Source: an uncultured Porphyromonadaceae bacterium | GTDB taxonomy: Bacteria > Bacteroidota > Bacteroidia > Bacteroidales > Muribaculaceae | Direction: 5' to 3' | Length of the DNA stretch: 13,620 nucleotides | NCBI GenBank assembly: GCA_947178655.1 | Contig: CAMWZB010000007.1 | Coordinates: 1 to 13,620 of the forward strand | In this document: piece by piece, positions 7,795 through 13,620 of the stretch | Layout: each line of letters begins with the position of its first letter | How positions within the stretch are numbered: position 1 is the stretch's first letter | Program-made: the position numbers and the translations under genes | Notes under the pieces: model-generated | Seen by the model: only the letters and a program-made list of their open reading frames with translations | What the model was told of the DNA's origin: nothing | Database searches by the model: none

Positions 7795-8754
7795 TTACAA
7801 TACAAGAGCGCGTTTCTCTACAAGCGGCGAATCGCCGCCAAGAGCTATCACAAGGAGATAGCTCCCGTGCCCGAGACCCGATGTGGCGATATGGAATTCG
7901 TTTCGCGTATCATCGAGCGACATGACCGTACGTCCGTAGATATTTCCCGGCACATCAATTATATATACATCAGCCTCCACTCCGGGTAGTTCGCCCAGCG
8001 TCACGCATATACCGCCGTTGCTGTAGCTGACCTGAGCCGCAGCAAGAACCTCCCGACGCCGTTCTTCGTCTGTGGCACTGACAGAGGCGTCATCTCCTGC
8101 CCCATCATACGAATCAGGAACAAAGAGCCGCGGTGCTCTGTCGCCGGCCCGCGTCAGCTGTATGGCAAACGGTATCCGTGCATCAGGAGCATACCAGCGC
8201 CAAAAATCTTCCGTATTCTCTACGCCGGCGCTGTCTGCCTTTGTGAACGAAAGACAGTTGCGGCGCTCATGCACGAGAACGGCCGGTACAGTGTCGCCCG
8301 AAGCGAAAACAAACCTGCCGCGACGGACCGCACTGACGCTCATTTCGCCTCTTTCCATAAACATCGGCACGCCGTCGACACTGCCTGACACGGAGTATGC
8401 CGTCGTCATCGAATCGCCGGGAACGACCGGGAAGCGCAACAGTGGCGTCACCGAATCAACAAGCGCACCGATATTGCGACCGCGTGTATAGCCTCGGAAA
8501 ACGAGCGTGTCGCCGCTCAGCAGATAATGCTCCGAATCGGCATTGATATACTCTGTTATAAATCCACCCGGGCTCAAGGACACATATCCTCGACCACCCT
8601 CGTTGACAGCACTCTGCACGGAAGCATTCCAAAGAGAACTTTCAAGAATCTCTCTGGAGAACGGAATTCGTTCACAAGGCATAGCCACCTTTTCGCCAAA
8701 GGCTGAAAAAGCGACAGAAAGGAAAATGACGGAAATGACGGCTTTTGAATTCAT
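7795..8754 (-). CDS. Secreted protein with T9SS-like C-terminal tail, upstream of RHS, 319 aa
   Basis: This is the first gene of the leftward operon. The ATG at 8754 gives a signal peptide (MNSKAVISVIFLSVAFSAFG, cleavage near residue 20). A TTG at 8784 is in frame but overlaps the -7 promoter element, so it cannot be the start if that promoter is used. The middle part (about residues 21-230) is a beta-rich region I do not recognise. The last ~80 residues resemble the T9SS type A sorting / 'Por secretion tail' fold: a VDVYIIDV-type strand, a GRTVMSL strand, then GLGHGSYLLVIALGG and a short basic end. If so, the protein is moved across the outer membrane by the type IX system. It lies 22 bp before the RHS gene, so it may be an accessory to, or share a surface with, the RHS protein; this is inference. 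Confidence 0.7.
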   Translation of the reverse strand: MNSKAVISVIFLSVAFSAFGEKVAMPCERIPFSREILESSLWNASVQSAVNEGGRGYVSLSPGGFITEYINADSEHYLLSGDTLVFRGYTRGRNIGALVDSVTPLLRFPVVPGDSMTTAYSVSGSVDGVPMFMERGEMSVSAVRRGRFVFASGDTVPAVLVHERRNCLSFTKADSAGVENTEDFWRWYAPDARIPFAIQLTRAGDRAPRLFVPDSYDGAGDDASVSATDEERRREVLAAAQVSYSNGGICVTLGELPGVEADVYIIDVPGNIYGRTVMSLDDTRNEFHIATSGLGHGSYLLVIALGGDSPLVEKRALVL

Positions 8755-8781
8755 AGGAAAGCCTGATTTTAAGGTGTTTCG

Positions 8782-8813
8782 CAAAAGTAATGTTTGTTAT
8801 GGCTAAATGCAAA
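8782..8813 (-). promoter_or_regulatory. Bacteroides-type promoter for the RHS operon
   Basis: On the minus strand, TTTG (8810-8813) is followed after exactly 20 bases by TACTTTTG (8782-8789). This fits the primary Bacteroidetes promoter (-33 TTTG and -7 TAnnTTTG, spacing about 19-21) at every fixed position. Transcription would begin around 8775, leaving a leader of roughly 20 bases before the ATG at 8754. This supports the ATG start and an operon covering the 319-aa gene, the RHS gene and possibly the small genes downstream. Confidence 0.75.
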
Positions 8814-8820
8814 CATTTCC

Positions 8821-8838
8821 ATATGTTTTACAACATAT
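8821..8838. repeat. Perfect 7-bp inverted repeat upstream of the RHS operon promoter (candidate operator)
   Basis: ATATGTT, TTAC, AACATAT: two perfect 7-base arms around a 4-base spacer. It begins 7 bases upstream of the -33 element of the leftward promoter, centred about 55 bases upstream of the expected transcription start, where an activator would bind. It could also be chance in AT-rich DNA. It lies 160 bases upstream of the rightward gene, so it might affect both divergent units. Confidence 0.4.
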
Positions 8839-8997
8839 TTACACCATCCGTCGCACTATCCGAGCAAGTCATTTTTCGCGACTATCCGCCCGAGACAGAC
8901 GCGTGACACGATATTGCGCATATTTGAACTGTAATTATCATCATATACAGAGCGGGTGACATAACTTAGCAGTCGGAATATTTCACCTTAAAATCCG

Positions 8998-10314
8998 ATG
9001 AAAATCTACAGACTCTACTGCATTCTTCTGTCCGCTGTCGCCGCATGTCCGCTTCAGGCATCCGGCGAGAGCCACGTGATATCAACGTTCAACCCCTCCA
9101 AAGTCATATTGCCCTCCTCCCAGTACACTCCCGACGAACCATACACGGCCGATGTATGGGTGTACAACGACGGCCGCCGCTACGATTCGGCATACTACAA
9201 TCAGGTTCTCGGCGAGCCTGTGGCCGACAGTGAAGGCCGCTTATGGTACGAGCCCTCTTACGTGCTCACCGACAGCGAGTACTCATGGCAGAAGGCCTCG
9301 GCTCCGTTCAGCTCCGACGAATACTACAAGGGCCACCGCTCATTCCGCTGGTGCCAGGCCGAAATCATGGGCGAGATGTACATGCGACGCACGTTCGCCC
9401 TATCGTCGCTCCCGGCCGGTTCGGTCTATCTTGCCTGCGGACACGACGACGGACCCTCGGAGTGGTACATCAACGGCGTACAGGTGCACACCGTGGCCGA
9501 CGGCTGGAATAATGACGAGTACATCCTGCTCTCCGACGAACAGAAGGCTCTGCTCAAAACCGATGGTACACCGAACGTACTGGCCGTGCACGTACATCAG
9601 AACTGGGGCGGAGCCTTCGCCGACTGCGGACTCTACGAGGCCGACATGACCGTATCGGAAACGCTCCTGCACACCGTGGCCGAGAGCGGACCATGGCCCT
9701 GCAAGTACTATCTGCTGAACTACAACGATGACATAGCCACGGCCGAAGAGTGCGAATGGTACTCCGTCGGCGAAGACGAGTCAGACTGGATCAACGGCTC
9801 CGGGCCATTCAGCAACGATGCCAATATGTTCTACATCACCGAATGGCCCAGTCAGGTGAGGCCGATACTTGTGCGCCGGCACTTCACGCTCGATGACGGT
9901 GCACTGGCCGATATCACCTCCGGGTCTCAGGTCATCCTCACATGCAGCTACGACGAGAATCCTGTCATATATCTCAACGGCACTCGCATATGGAGCGCCT
10001 CGGGCTGGAACGACAACAACTATGCCGAGATAACGCTCGACGCGAGCCGGAAAGCGCTGCTGCGTCAGGGCGACAACGTGCTGGCTGCATCTCTGACCCA
10101 GGGCGGCGGAGGCGGTCATATCGACTACGGCCTGAAAATCGTCAGACCGTTCGCCCCTTCGGGCATATCGCTCCCACAGGCCGACCACGCCTCATCAGAC
10201 ACCTCCGACCGCCGCATATACAATCTTCAAGGACAATATCTCGGCACTTCGGAGCAGTCGCTCGCAAAAGGTATCTACATACGCGGCGGCAAGAAACTCA
10301 TACTCGGACACTAA
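8998..10314 (+). CDS. Secreted protein with tandem galactose-binding-like (jelly-roll) domains, 438 aa
   Basis: This is the first gene of the rightward operon; the ATG at 8998 gives MKIYRLYCILLSAVAACPLQ. It is a Sec signal, and VAAC at residues 14-17 could also be a lipobox. The protein contains two copies of one domain: repeat A at about residues 97-213 (SAPFSSDEYY, RRTFAL, EWYINGVQV, DGWNNDEYILL, FADCGLY) and repeat B at about 263-382 (SGPFSNDANM, RRHFTL, VIYLNGTRI, SGWNDNNYAEI, HIDYGLKI). The 'YINGxxV' and 'W..RxF.L' pattern is that of the sugar-binding jelly-roll domains of GH2-type and similar enzymes. I see no catalytic domain. The last 35 residues (RRIYNLQGQYL, KGIYIRGGKKLIL) form a Bacteroidales secretion-tail motif. 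Its stop lies three bases before the next ATG. It probably helps bind or present the glycan attacked by its neighbours. Confidence 0.75.
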   Translation: MKIYRLYCILLSAVAACPLQASGESHVISTFNPSKVILPSSQYTPDEPYTADVWVYNDGRRYDSAYYNQVLGEPVADSEGRLWYEPSYVLTDSEYSWQKASAPFSSDEYYKGHRSFRWCQAEIMGEMYMRRTFALSSLPAGSVYLACGHDDGPSEWYINGVQVHTVADGWNNDEYILLSDEQKALLKTDGTPNVLAVHVHQNWGGAFADCGLYEADMTVSETLLHTVAESGPWPCKYYLLNYNDDIATAEECEWYSVGEDESDWINGSGPFSNDANMFYITEWPSQVRPILVRRHFTLDDGALADITSGSQVILTCSYDENPVIYLNGTRIWSASGWNDNNYAEITLDASRKALLRQGDNVLAASLTQGGGGGHIDYGLKIVRPFAPSGISLPQADHASSDTSDRRIYNLQGQYLGTSEQSLAKGIYIRGGKKLILGH

Positions 10315-10317
10315 ACT

Positions 10318-12045
10318 ATGAGAAAATTATGTTTAACAGCCCTCGCCGCGGCATGTCTGCTCTCGGCACCGGCCAAGAGAGTCGCACCCTATGAGGGATC
10401 CCGGATATTCTGGGACATGCGCAGTCGGCAGACTATTTTCGACGGCGGATGGTATGCCCGCATGATTCAGCTCAACGACGGGCGCCTGCTTGCCGCTACA
10501 GAAGTGGACTGGAACGTGGTCATCAGCTACAGCGACGACATGGGGCTGACATGGACTCCGCAGGAAACTGTGTTCTATCCGCCTGCCGGAATGCGTTACT
10601 TCGACGTGGACCTGTATCAGCTTGCAGACGGAAAGATAATAATAACCTACAATATCGGATTTCCTGATGAGAGTGTGCCTGACGGACGTTTCGGCGTGCG
10701 CCTGCGCATAAGCGAGGACAACGGAGCTTCGTGGAGCGACGATGTGTTTGTATACGACGGCGAAAGGACCTTCGACAACGGCACATGGGAACCTGTGATT
10801 CTCGAGCTGCCGTCGGGAGAAGTGCATCTCTATGTGTCGGACGAGGCTCCGTACACGCACTCGGGCGAACAGTGCATACAGCTGTTCCGGTCGCATGACA
10901 AGGGCTACAACTGGAATGGTCCTGAAACAATCTCATTCCGTCCGGGCTCGCGCGACGGAATGCCCACAGCCGTGATTCTGGGCGACAGCATCGTAGTCGC
11001 CATCGAAGACAACGGCTGGCCCGGGATGGGCAGCTTCGTGCCGGTGACAGTGCGCACCACTCTTGAGGAGAACTGGAAAAACGGACCGGTAGGCGCCGAC
11101 AGCCCCATGCGCTCGCAGATAATAGACTATGACTGGTGTCCGCTGACATTCGGAGGTGCGCCATATCTGAGAGTGATGCAGTCCGGCGAAACCATTCTGT
11201 CAAGGCAGTCTTTCCACAAAAGCGGTGACTATGGGCTAATGAACATGTATGTTTATGTAGGAGACAAGAACGGACGAGGCTTCAAGGCCATGTCTCAGCC
11301 CTTTCCCGACAATCTTGAATCGCGGATATCAATCGAAGTGAACTCTGTGTCGGTGATAGGCGAAAACACGGTCTGTGCCCTCGGAGGTTACGGAGCGGGC
11401 GGAGTGAACAACCGCCGGCACGTCGACATGGTGACGGGAACGCCTGTAAAAGCACTTACGGCCCGCTACAGCACACCGGCTGTCGACGGCGTTGCGGCGC
11501 CGGGTGAATACACCACCACTACAGCCGGCCAGATAAAAATGGGAACGAGTGAACTGTCGCGCAATGTATATGCCGATTTCAGCTATGATGACGATAACCT
11601 TTATTTCGTGGCTGCGGTCGACGACGACACCCCTATGTCAGACTCTTCATGCATGCTCAGCGACGGCGTCAAGCTGCTTATCGACGCCGACAATGTCAGC
11701 GACGACACCCCTGTGGCCGGAATGTTCGAGTTTTTCTTTGTTGCCGACGGAAACCTCGAATGCCGTCAGGGAGATGCCGGGACGTGGGTAGCACACGACG
11801 CCACAGGCACAGTCTATACAGTCAGGAGCAGCGACGCCGGCTATGTAATGGAGGCTGCAATCCCCTGGCGAGTGCTCGGGAAGGACTCGGCACCCGAAAA
11901 CCAGCGCATGGCCGCCACCATCGAAGTAAACGATTGCAGAGGCAACAGCTTCAAATCGGAAAGCATTCCTGATGCCCGCCACGACCAGTCATGGACCTGG
12001 CTTGAGTTCCGGCTGGGCGAAAAGGACGCGACGGAGAATAAATAA
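10318..12045 (+). CDS. Exported BNR/Asp-box propeller glycosidase, GH93-like, with C-terminal CBM9-like domain, 575 aa
   Basis: The signal peptide is MRKLCLTALAAACLLSAPAK. Residues ~25-375 form a sialidase-type propeller with three Asp boxes: SYSDDMGLTW (70-79), RISEDNGASW (130-139) and FRSHDKGYNW (190-199). Signatures GTWEPVILELPSGEVHLYVS (155-174) and RDGMPTAVIL followed by VVAIEDNG fit GH93 exo-alpha-1,5-L-arabinanases better than GH33 sialidases. Candidate catalytic residues are Glu158 and Glu230. Their 72-residue separation equals what I recall for the fungal GH93 enzyme Arb93A (Glu170/Glu242). I see no FRIP motif. Residues ~383-567 (PAVDGVAAPGEY, DDDNLYFVAAVDDD, MEAAIPWRVLG, WTWLEFRLG) are a CBM9-like/DOMON-type carbohydrate-binding domain. 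The gene starts three bases after the previous stop and is followed by a GH127-like gene, which supports an arabinofuranose-related role. Substrate is inferred. Confidence 0.75.
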   Translation: MRKLCLTALAAACLLSAPAKRVAPYEGSRIFWDMRSRQTIFDGGWYARMIQLNDGRLLAATEVDWNVVISYSDDMGLTWTPQETVFYPPAGMRYFDVDLYQLADGKIIITYNIGFPDESVPDGRFGVRLRISEDNGASWSDDVFVYDGERTFDNGTWEPVILELPSGEVHLYVSDEAPYTHSGEQCIQLFRSHDKGYNWNGPETISFRPGSRDGMPTAVILGDSIVVAIEDNGWPGMGSFVPVTVRTTLEENWKNGPVGADSPMRSQIIDYDWCPLTFGGAPYLRVMQSGETILSRQSFHKSGDYGLMNMYVYVGDKNGRGFKAMSQPFPDNLESRISIEVNSVSVIGENTVCALGGYGAGGVNNRRHVDMVTGTPVKALTARYSTPAVDGVAAPGEYTTTTAGQIKMGTSELSRNVYADFSYDDDNLYFVAAVDDDTPMSDSSCMLSDGVKLLIDADNVSDDTPVAGMFEFFFVADGNLECRQGDAGTWVAHDATGTVYTVRSSDAGYVMEAAIPWRVLGKDSAPENQRMAATIEVNDCRGNSFKSESIPDARHDQSWTWLEFRLGEKDATENK

Positions 12046-12129
12046 AGCATTTAACAATTAAGTCAATCATCGGAAAAATTAGTCAAGTATGCGCCAATGC
12101 GCTAATCTAATTCATCCAACAGTTCTACT

Positions 12130-13620
12130 ATGATAAAATCATTCCATACCAATTTACTGACAGCGGGAGCGGCCATCATGCTGAGCGCCTGCTCACTATC
12201 GGCAGAGAACAGCGTCGAGGTGGTAGACCGTCCTCTATCCGGAACAAACGCTAACTACACAGCCTTCCGCGCACCACTTAAGGCAGCTCCCCTGCTGAAG
12301 CTCCCCGTGGGCCAGGTTCAGCCCAAAGGGTGGCTCCGAAAGTATCTTGAGCTTCAGAAGGAAGGGCTCAACGGCAAACTCGGCACCGTCAGCGCATGGC
12401 TCGACAAGAACAACAACCAATGGCTCGACGACCACGGCGACCACGGATGGGAAGAAGTGCCCTACTGGCTCCGCGGCTACTCGTCGCTGGCCTACATCCT
12501 CGACGACGAGGAGATGAAGCGCGAGTCGCAAGTATGGTTCGATGCCGTGCTGAACAACTTAAAGGAAGACGGATTTCTCGGTCCCCGCAACTTCGAGAAC
12601 GGCAACCCCGAAGTATGGGCGCAGATGGTGATGCTGTGGGCGCTCCAGACCTACTACGAAGGGACCGGCGATGCCCGCGTGCTCGATGCCATGACCAACT
12701 ACTTCAAGTGGGAGATGACCGTTCCTGACGAGCAGTTCCTCAAAGGTCTGTGGCAGGAGAAGCGCGGCGGCGACAATCTCTGGAGCGTGCTGTGGCTCTA
12801 CAACCGCACCGGTGACCGGAGCATCCTGCCCCTCGCCGACAAACTGCATAAAAACACATCCGACTGGACTCTCACCGATGACCTCCCCAACTGGCACGGC
12901 GTGAACGTGGCCCAGGGCTTCCGCGAACCGGCCACCTACTATATGTACACCGGCGACGAGAAGATGCTCAAAGCCACATACGACAACCACAACACCATGC
13001 GTGCCCGCTACGGACAGGTGCCGGGCGGCATGTACGGAGCCGATGAGAACGCCCGTGCCGGATATTTCGATCCGCGTCAGGGTGCAGAAACCTGCGCAAT
13101 CGTCGAACAGATGGCCAGCGACGAAATTCTGATGGGTATCACCGGCGACCCCTTCTGGGCCGACCACTGTGAGAATGTGGCCCTGAACACTTTCACTGCC
13201 GCCATGACCGACGACATGAAGGCTCTCCGCTACATCACTTCGCCCAACATGGCCATCAGCGACGAAAAGCTCCACGGCCCCAGCATCGACAACAACCTCC
13301 GCGGAATGCTGTCGATGAGCCCCTTCAGCAGCCGATGCTGCCAGCACAACCACGGCATGGGATGGCCCTACTACGCCGAGCACCTCGTGATGGCCACCAC
13401 CGACGGCGGACTTGCCACGATGCTCTACGCCGCCAACGAGACCACCGCCAAAGTAGCCGACGGCAAGACCGTACGCCTCTCCGAAACCACCAATTACCCC
13501 TTCGAGGAAACCGTGACACTTACGGTGAACACCGACGAAAAGGTGTCTTTCCCCCTATATATGCGCATACCGCAGTGGGCAAAAGGTGCTTCGGTGAATG
13601 TCAACGGCAAAGCTATGGAC
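12130..13620 (+). CDS. Lipoprotein GH127/DUF1680 beta-L-arabinofuranosidase-like enzyme, partial (497 aa, 3' end missing)
   Basis: The frame is open from the ATG at 12130 to the window edge. The N-terminus has a lipobox (MLSACSLS, acylated Cys21), so the protein is probably a membrane-anchored lipoprotein. The DUF1680 (alpha/alpha)6 barrel begins with LPVGQVQPKGWLRKYLELQK (58-77), then HGWEEVPYWLRGYSSLAYIL (105-124). The zinc/cysteine centre of GH127 is present: Glu320 and Cys322 in GAETC, and the pair Cys403-Cys404 in SRCCQHNHGMGWPYYAEH. In the characterised Bifidobacterium enzyme HypBA1 the matching residues are Glu338, Cys340, Cys417 (nucleophile) and Cys418. The C-terminal beta-sandwich starts around 460-497 and is cut off. 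It follows the propeller gene by 84 bp with no clear promoter or terminator between, so one operon is likely. Expected activity: release of beta-L-arabinofuranose; the exact linkage is unknown. Confidence 0.85.
   Translation, partial: MIKSFHTNLLTAGAAIMLSACSLSAENSVEVVDRPLSGTNANYTAFRAPLKAAPLLKLPVGQVQPKGWLRKYLELQKEGLNGKLGTVSAWLDKNNNQWLDDHGDHGWEEVPYWLRGYSSLAYILDDEEMKRESQVWFDAVLNNLKEDGFLGPRNFENGNPEVWAQMVMLWALQTYYEGTGDARVLDAMTNYFKWEMTVPDEQFLKGLWQEKRGGDNLWSVLWLYNRTGDRSILPLADKLHKNTSDWTLTDDLPNWHGVNVAQGFREPATYYMYTGDEKMLKATYDNHNTMRARYGQVPGGMYGADENARAGYFDPRQGAETCAIVEQMASDEILMGITGDPFWADHCENVALNTFTAAMTDDMKALRYITSPNMAISDEKLHGPSIDNNLRGMLSMSPFSSRCCQHNHGMGWPYYAEHLVMATTDGGLATMLYAANETTAKVADGKTVRLSETTNYPFEETVTLTVNTDEKVSFPLYMRIPQWAKGASVNVNGKAMD

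Noticed and set aside
7773..7805. TTG start at 7805 for the RHS gene
   Set aside because: It would overlap the previous gene's stop and place polar residues before a good signal peptide; the ATG at 7772 fits better. The same reasoning favours the ATGs at 638, 1073, 1746 and 8754 over upstream TTGs.
8919..8926. CATATTTG as a -7 element for the rightward operon
   Set aside because: It matches TAnnTTTG imperfectly and no TTTG lies 19-21 bases upstream, so a rightward promoter cannot be placed with confidence.
10523..11203. Minus-strand open frame of 226 codons opposite the propeller gene
   Set aside because: Arg/Ser/Pro/Cys-rich translation is typical of an antisense frame, and the plus strand holds a coherent Asp-box enzyme.
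10318..11450. Exo-alpha-sialidase (GH33) assignment
   Set aside because: Asp boxes occur in several propeller families; the FRIP motif is absent and the WEP and RDGMP/IED signatures favour GH93.
12046..12129. Possible terminator or promoter between the propeller and GH127-like genes
   Set aside because: Only a 4-bp GCGC hairpin and a short ATTAG/CTAAT pair are present, with no T-run and no TAnnTTTG element; read-through is more likely.
12559..13383. Minus-strand open frame of 274 codons opposite the GH127-like gene
   Set aside because: It is a shadow of a strongly supported DUF1680 enzyme; its His/Val/Gly-rich composition shows no recognisable domain.

Overview
The window looks like a chromosomal piece of a gut-type Bacteroidales, perhaps a Muribaculaceae-like organism; the family-level placement is a guess. 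The clues are: a Bacteroides-type promoter (TTTG, 20 bp, TAnnTTTG) at 8782-8813; secreted proteins with C-terminal tails resembling type IX secretion (T9SS) or Bacteroidales 'IYNLQGQ' tails; a lipoprotein DUF1680/GH127-like glycosidase; and a Sec-dependent RHS/YD-repeat protein without PAAR or VgrG parts. No tRNA, rRNA, CRISPR array, insertion sequence or integrase is visible.

Minus strand, read right to left (8754 to 1): a polymorphic-toxin-like locus. A promoter at 8782-8813 drives a 319-aa secreted protein with a T9SS-like tail. After 22 bp comes a 1969-aa RHS protein made of a signal peptide, an N-terminal domain, a GC-rich YD-repeat core and an AT-rich 184-aa C-terminal tip. The tip has an early His and a late Cys, the order expected of a circularly permuted papain-like (NlpC/P60 superfamily) domain. 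Downstream on the same strand are three small proteins (109, 106 and 92 aa) with the same three-helix membrane layout, a 188-aa single-pass membrane protein, and the first 23 codons of another exported protein that runs off the window. The tip and everything after it are AT-rich, as expected of an exchangeable toxin/immunity cassette attached to a conserved RHS chassis.

Plus strand, left to right (8998 to 13620): a GC-rich carbohydrate-degradation operon. It encodes a secreted protein with two jelly-roll/galactose-binding-like repeats. Three bases later comes a 575-aa BNR (Asp-box) propeller enzyme, more like GH93 exo-arabinanases than sialidases, with a C-terminal CBM9-like domain. After 84 bp comes a lipoprotein GH127/DUF1680 beta-L-arabinofuranosidase-like enzyme, cut off by the window end at 497 aa. 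Together these suggest attack on arabinofuranose-containing plant or host-dietary glycans. No SusC/SusD pair or regulator is inside the window.

The two divergent units share a 243-bp intergenic region (8755-8997), which holds the leftward promoter and a perfect 7-bp inverted repeat just upstream of it, a candidate operator. I found no convincing rightward promoter there. The strongest candidate for something undescribed is the RHS tip together with its string of three related small membrane proteins.
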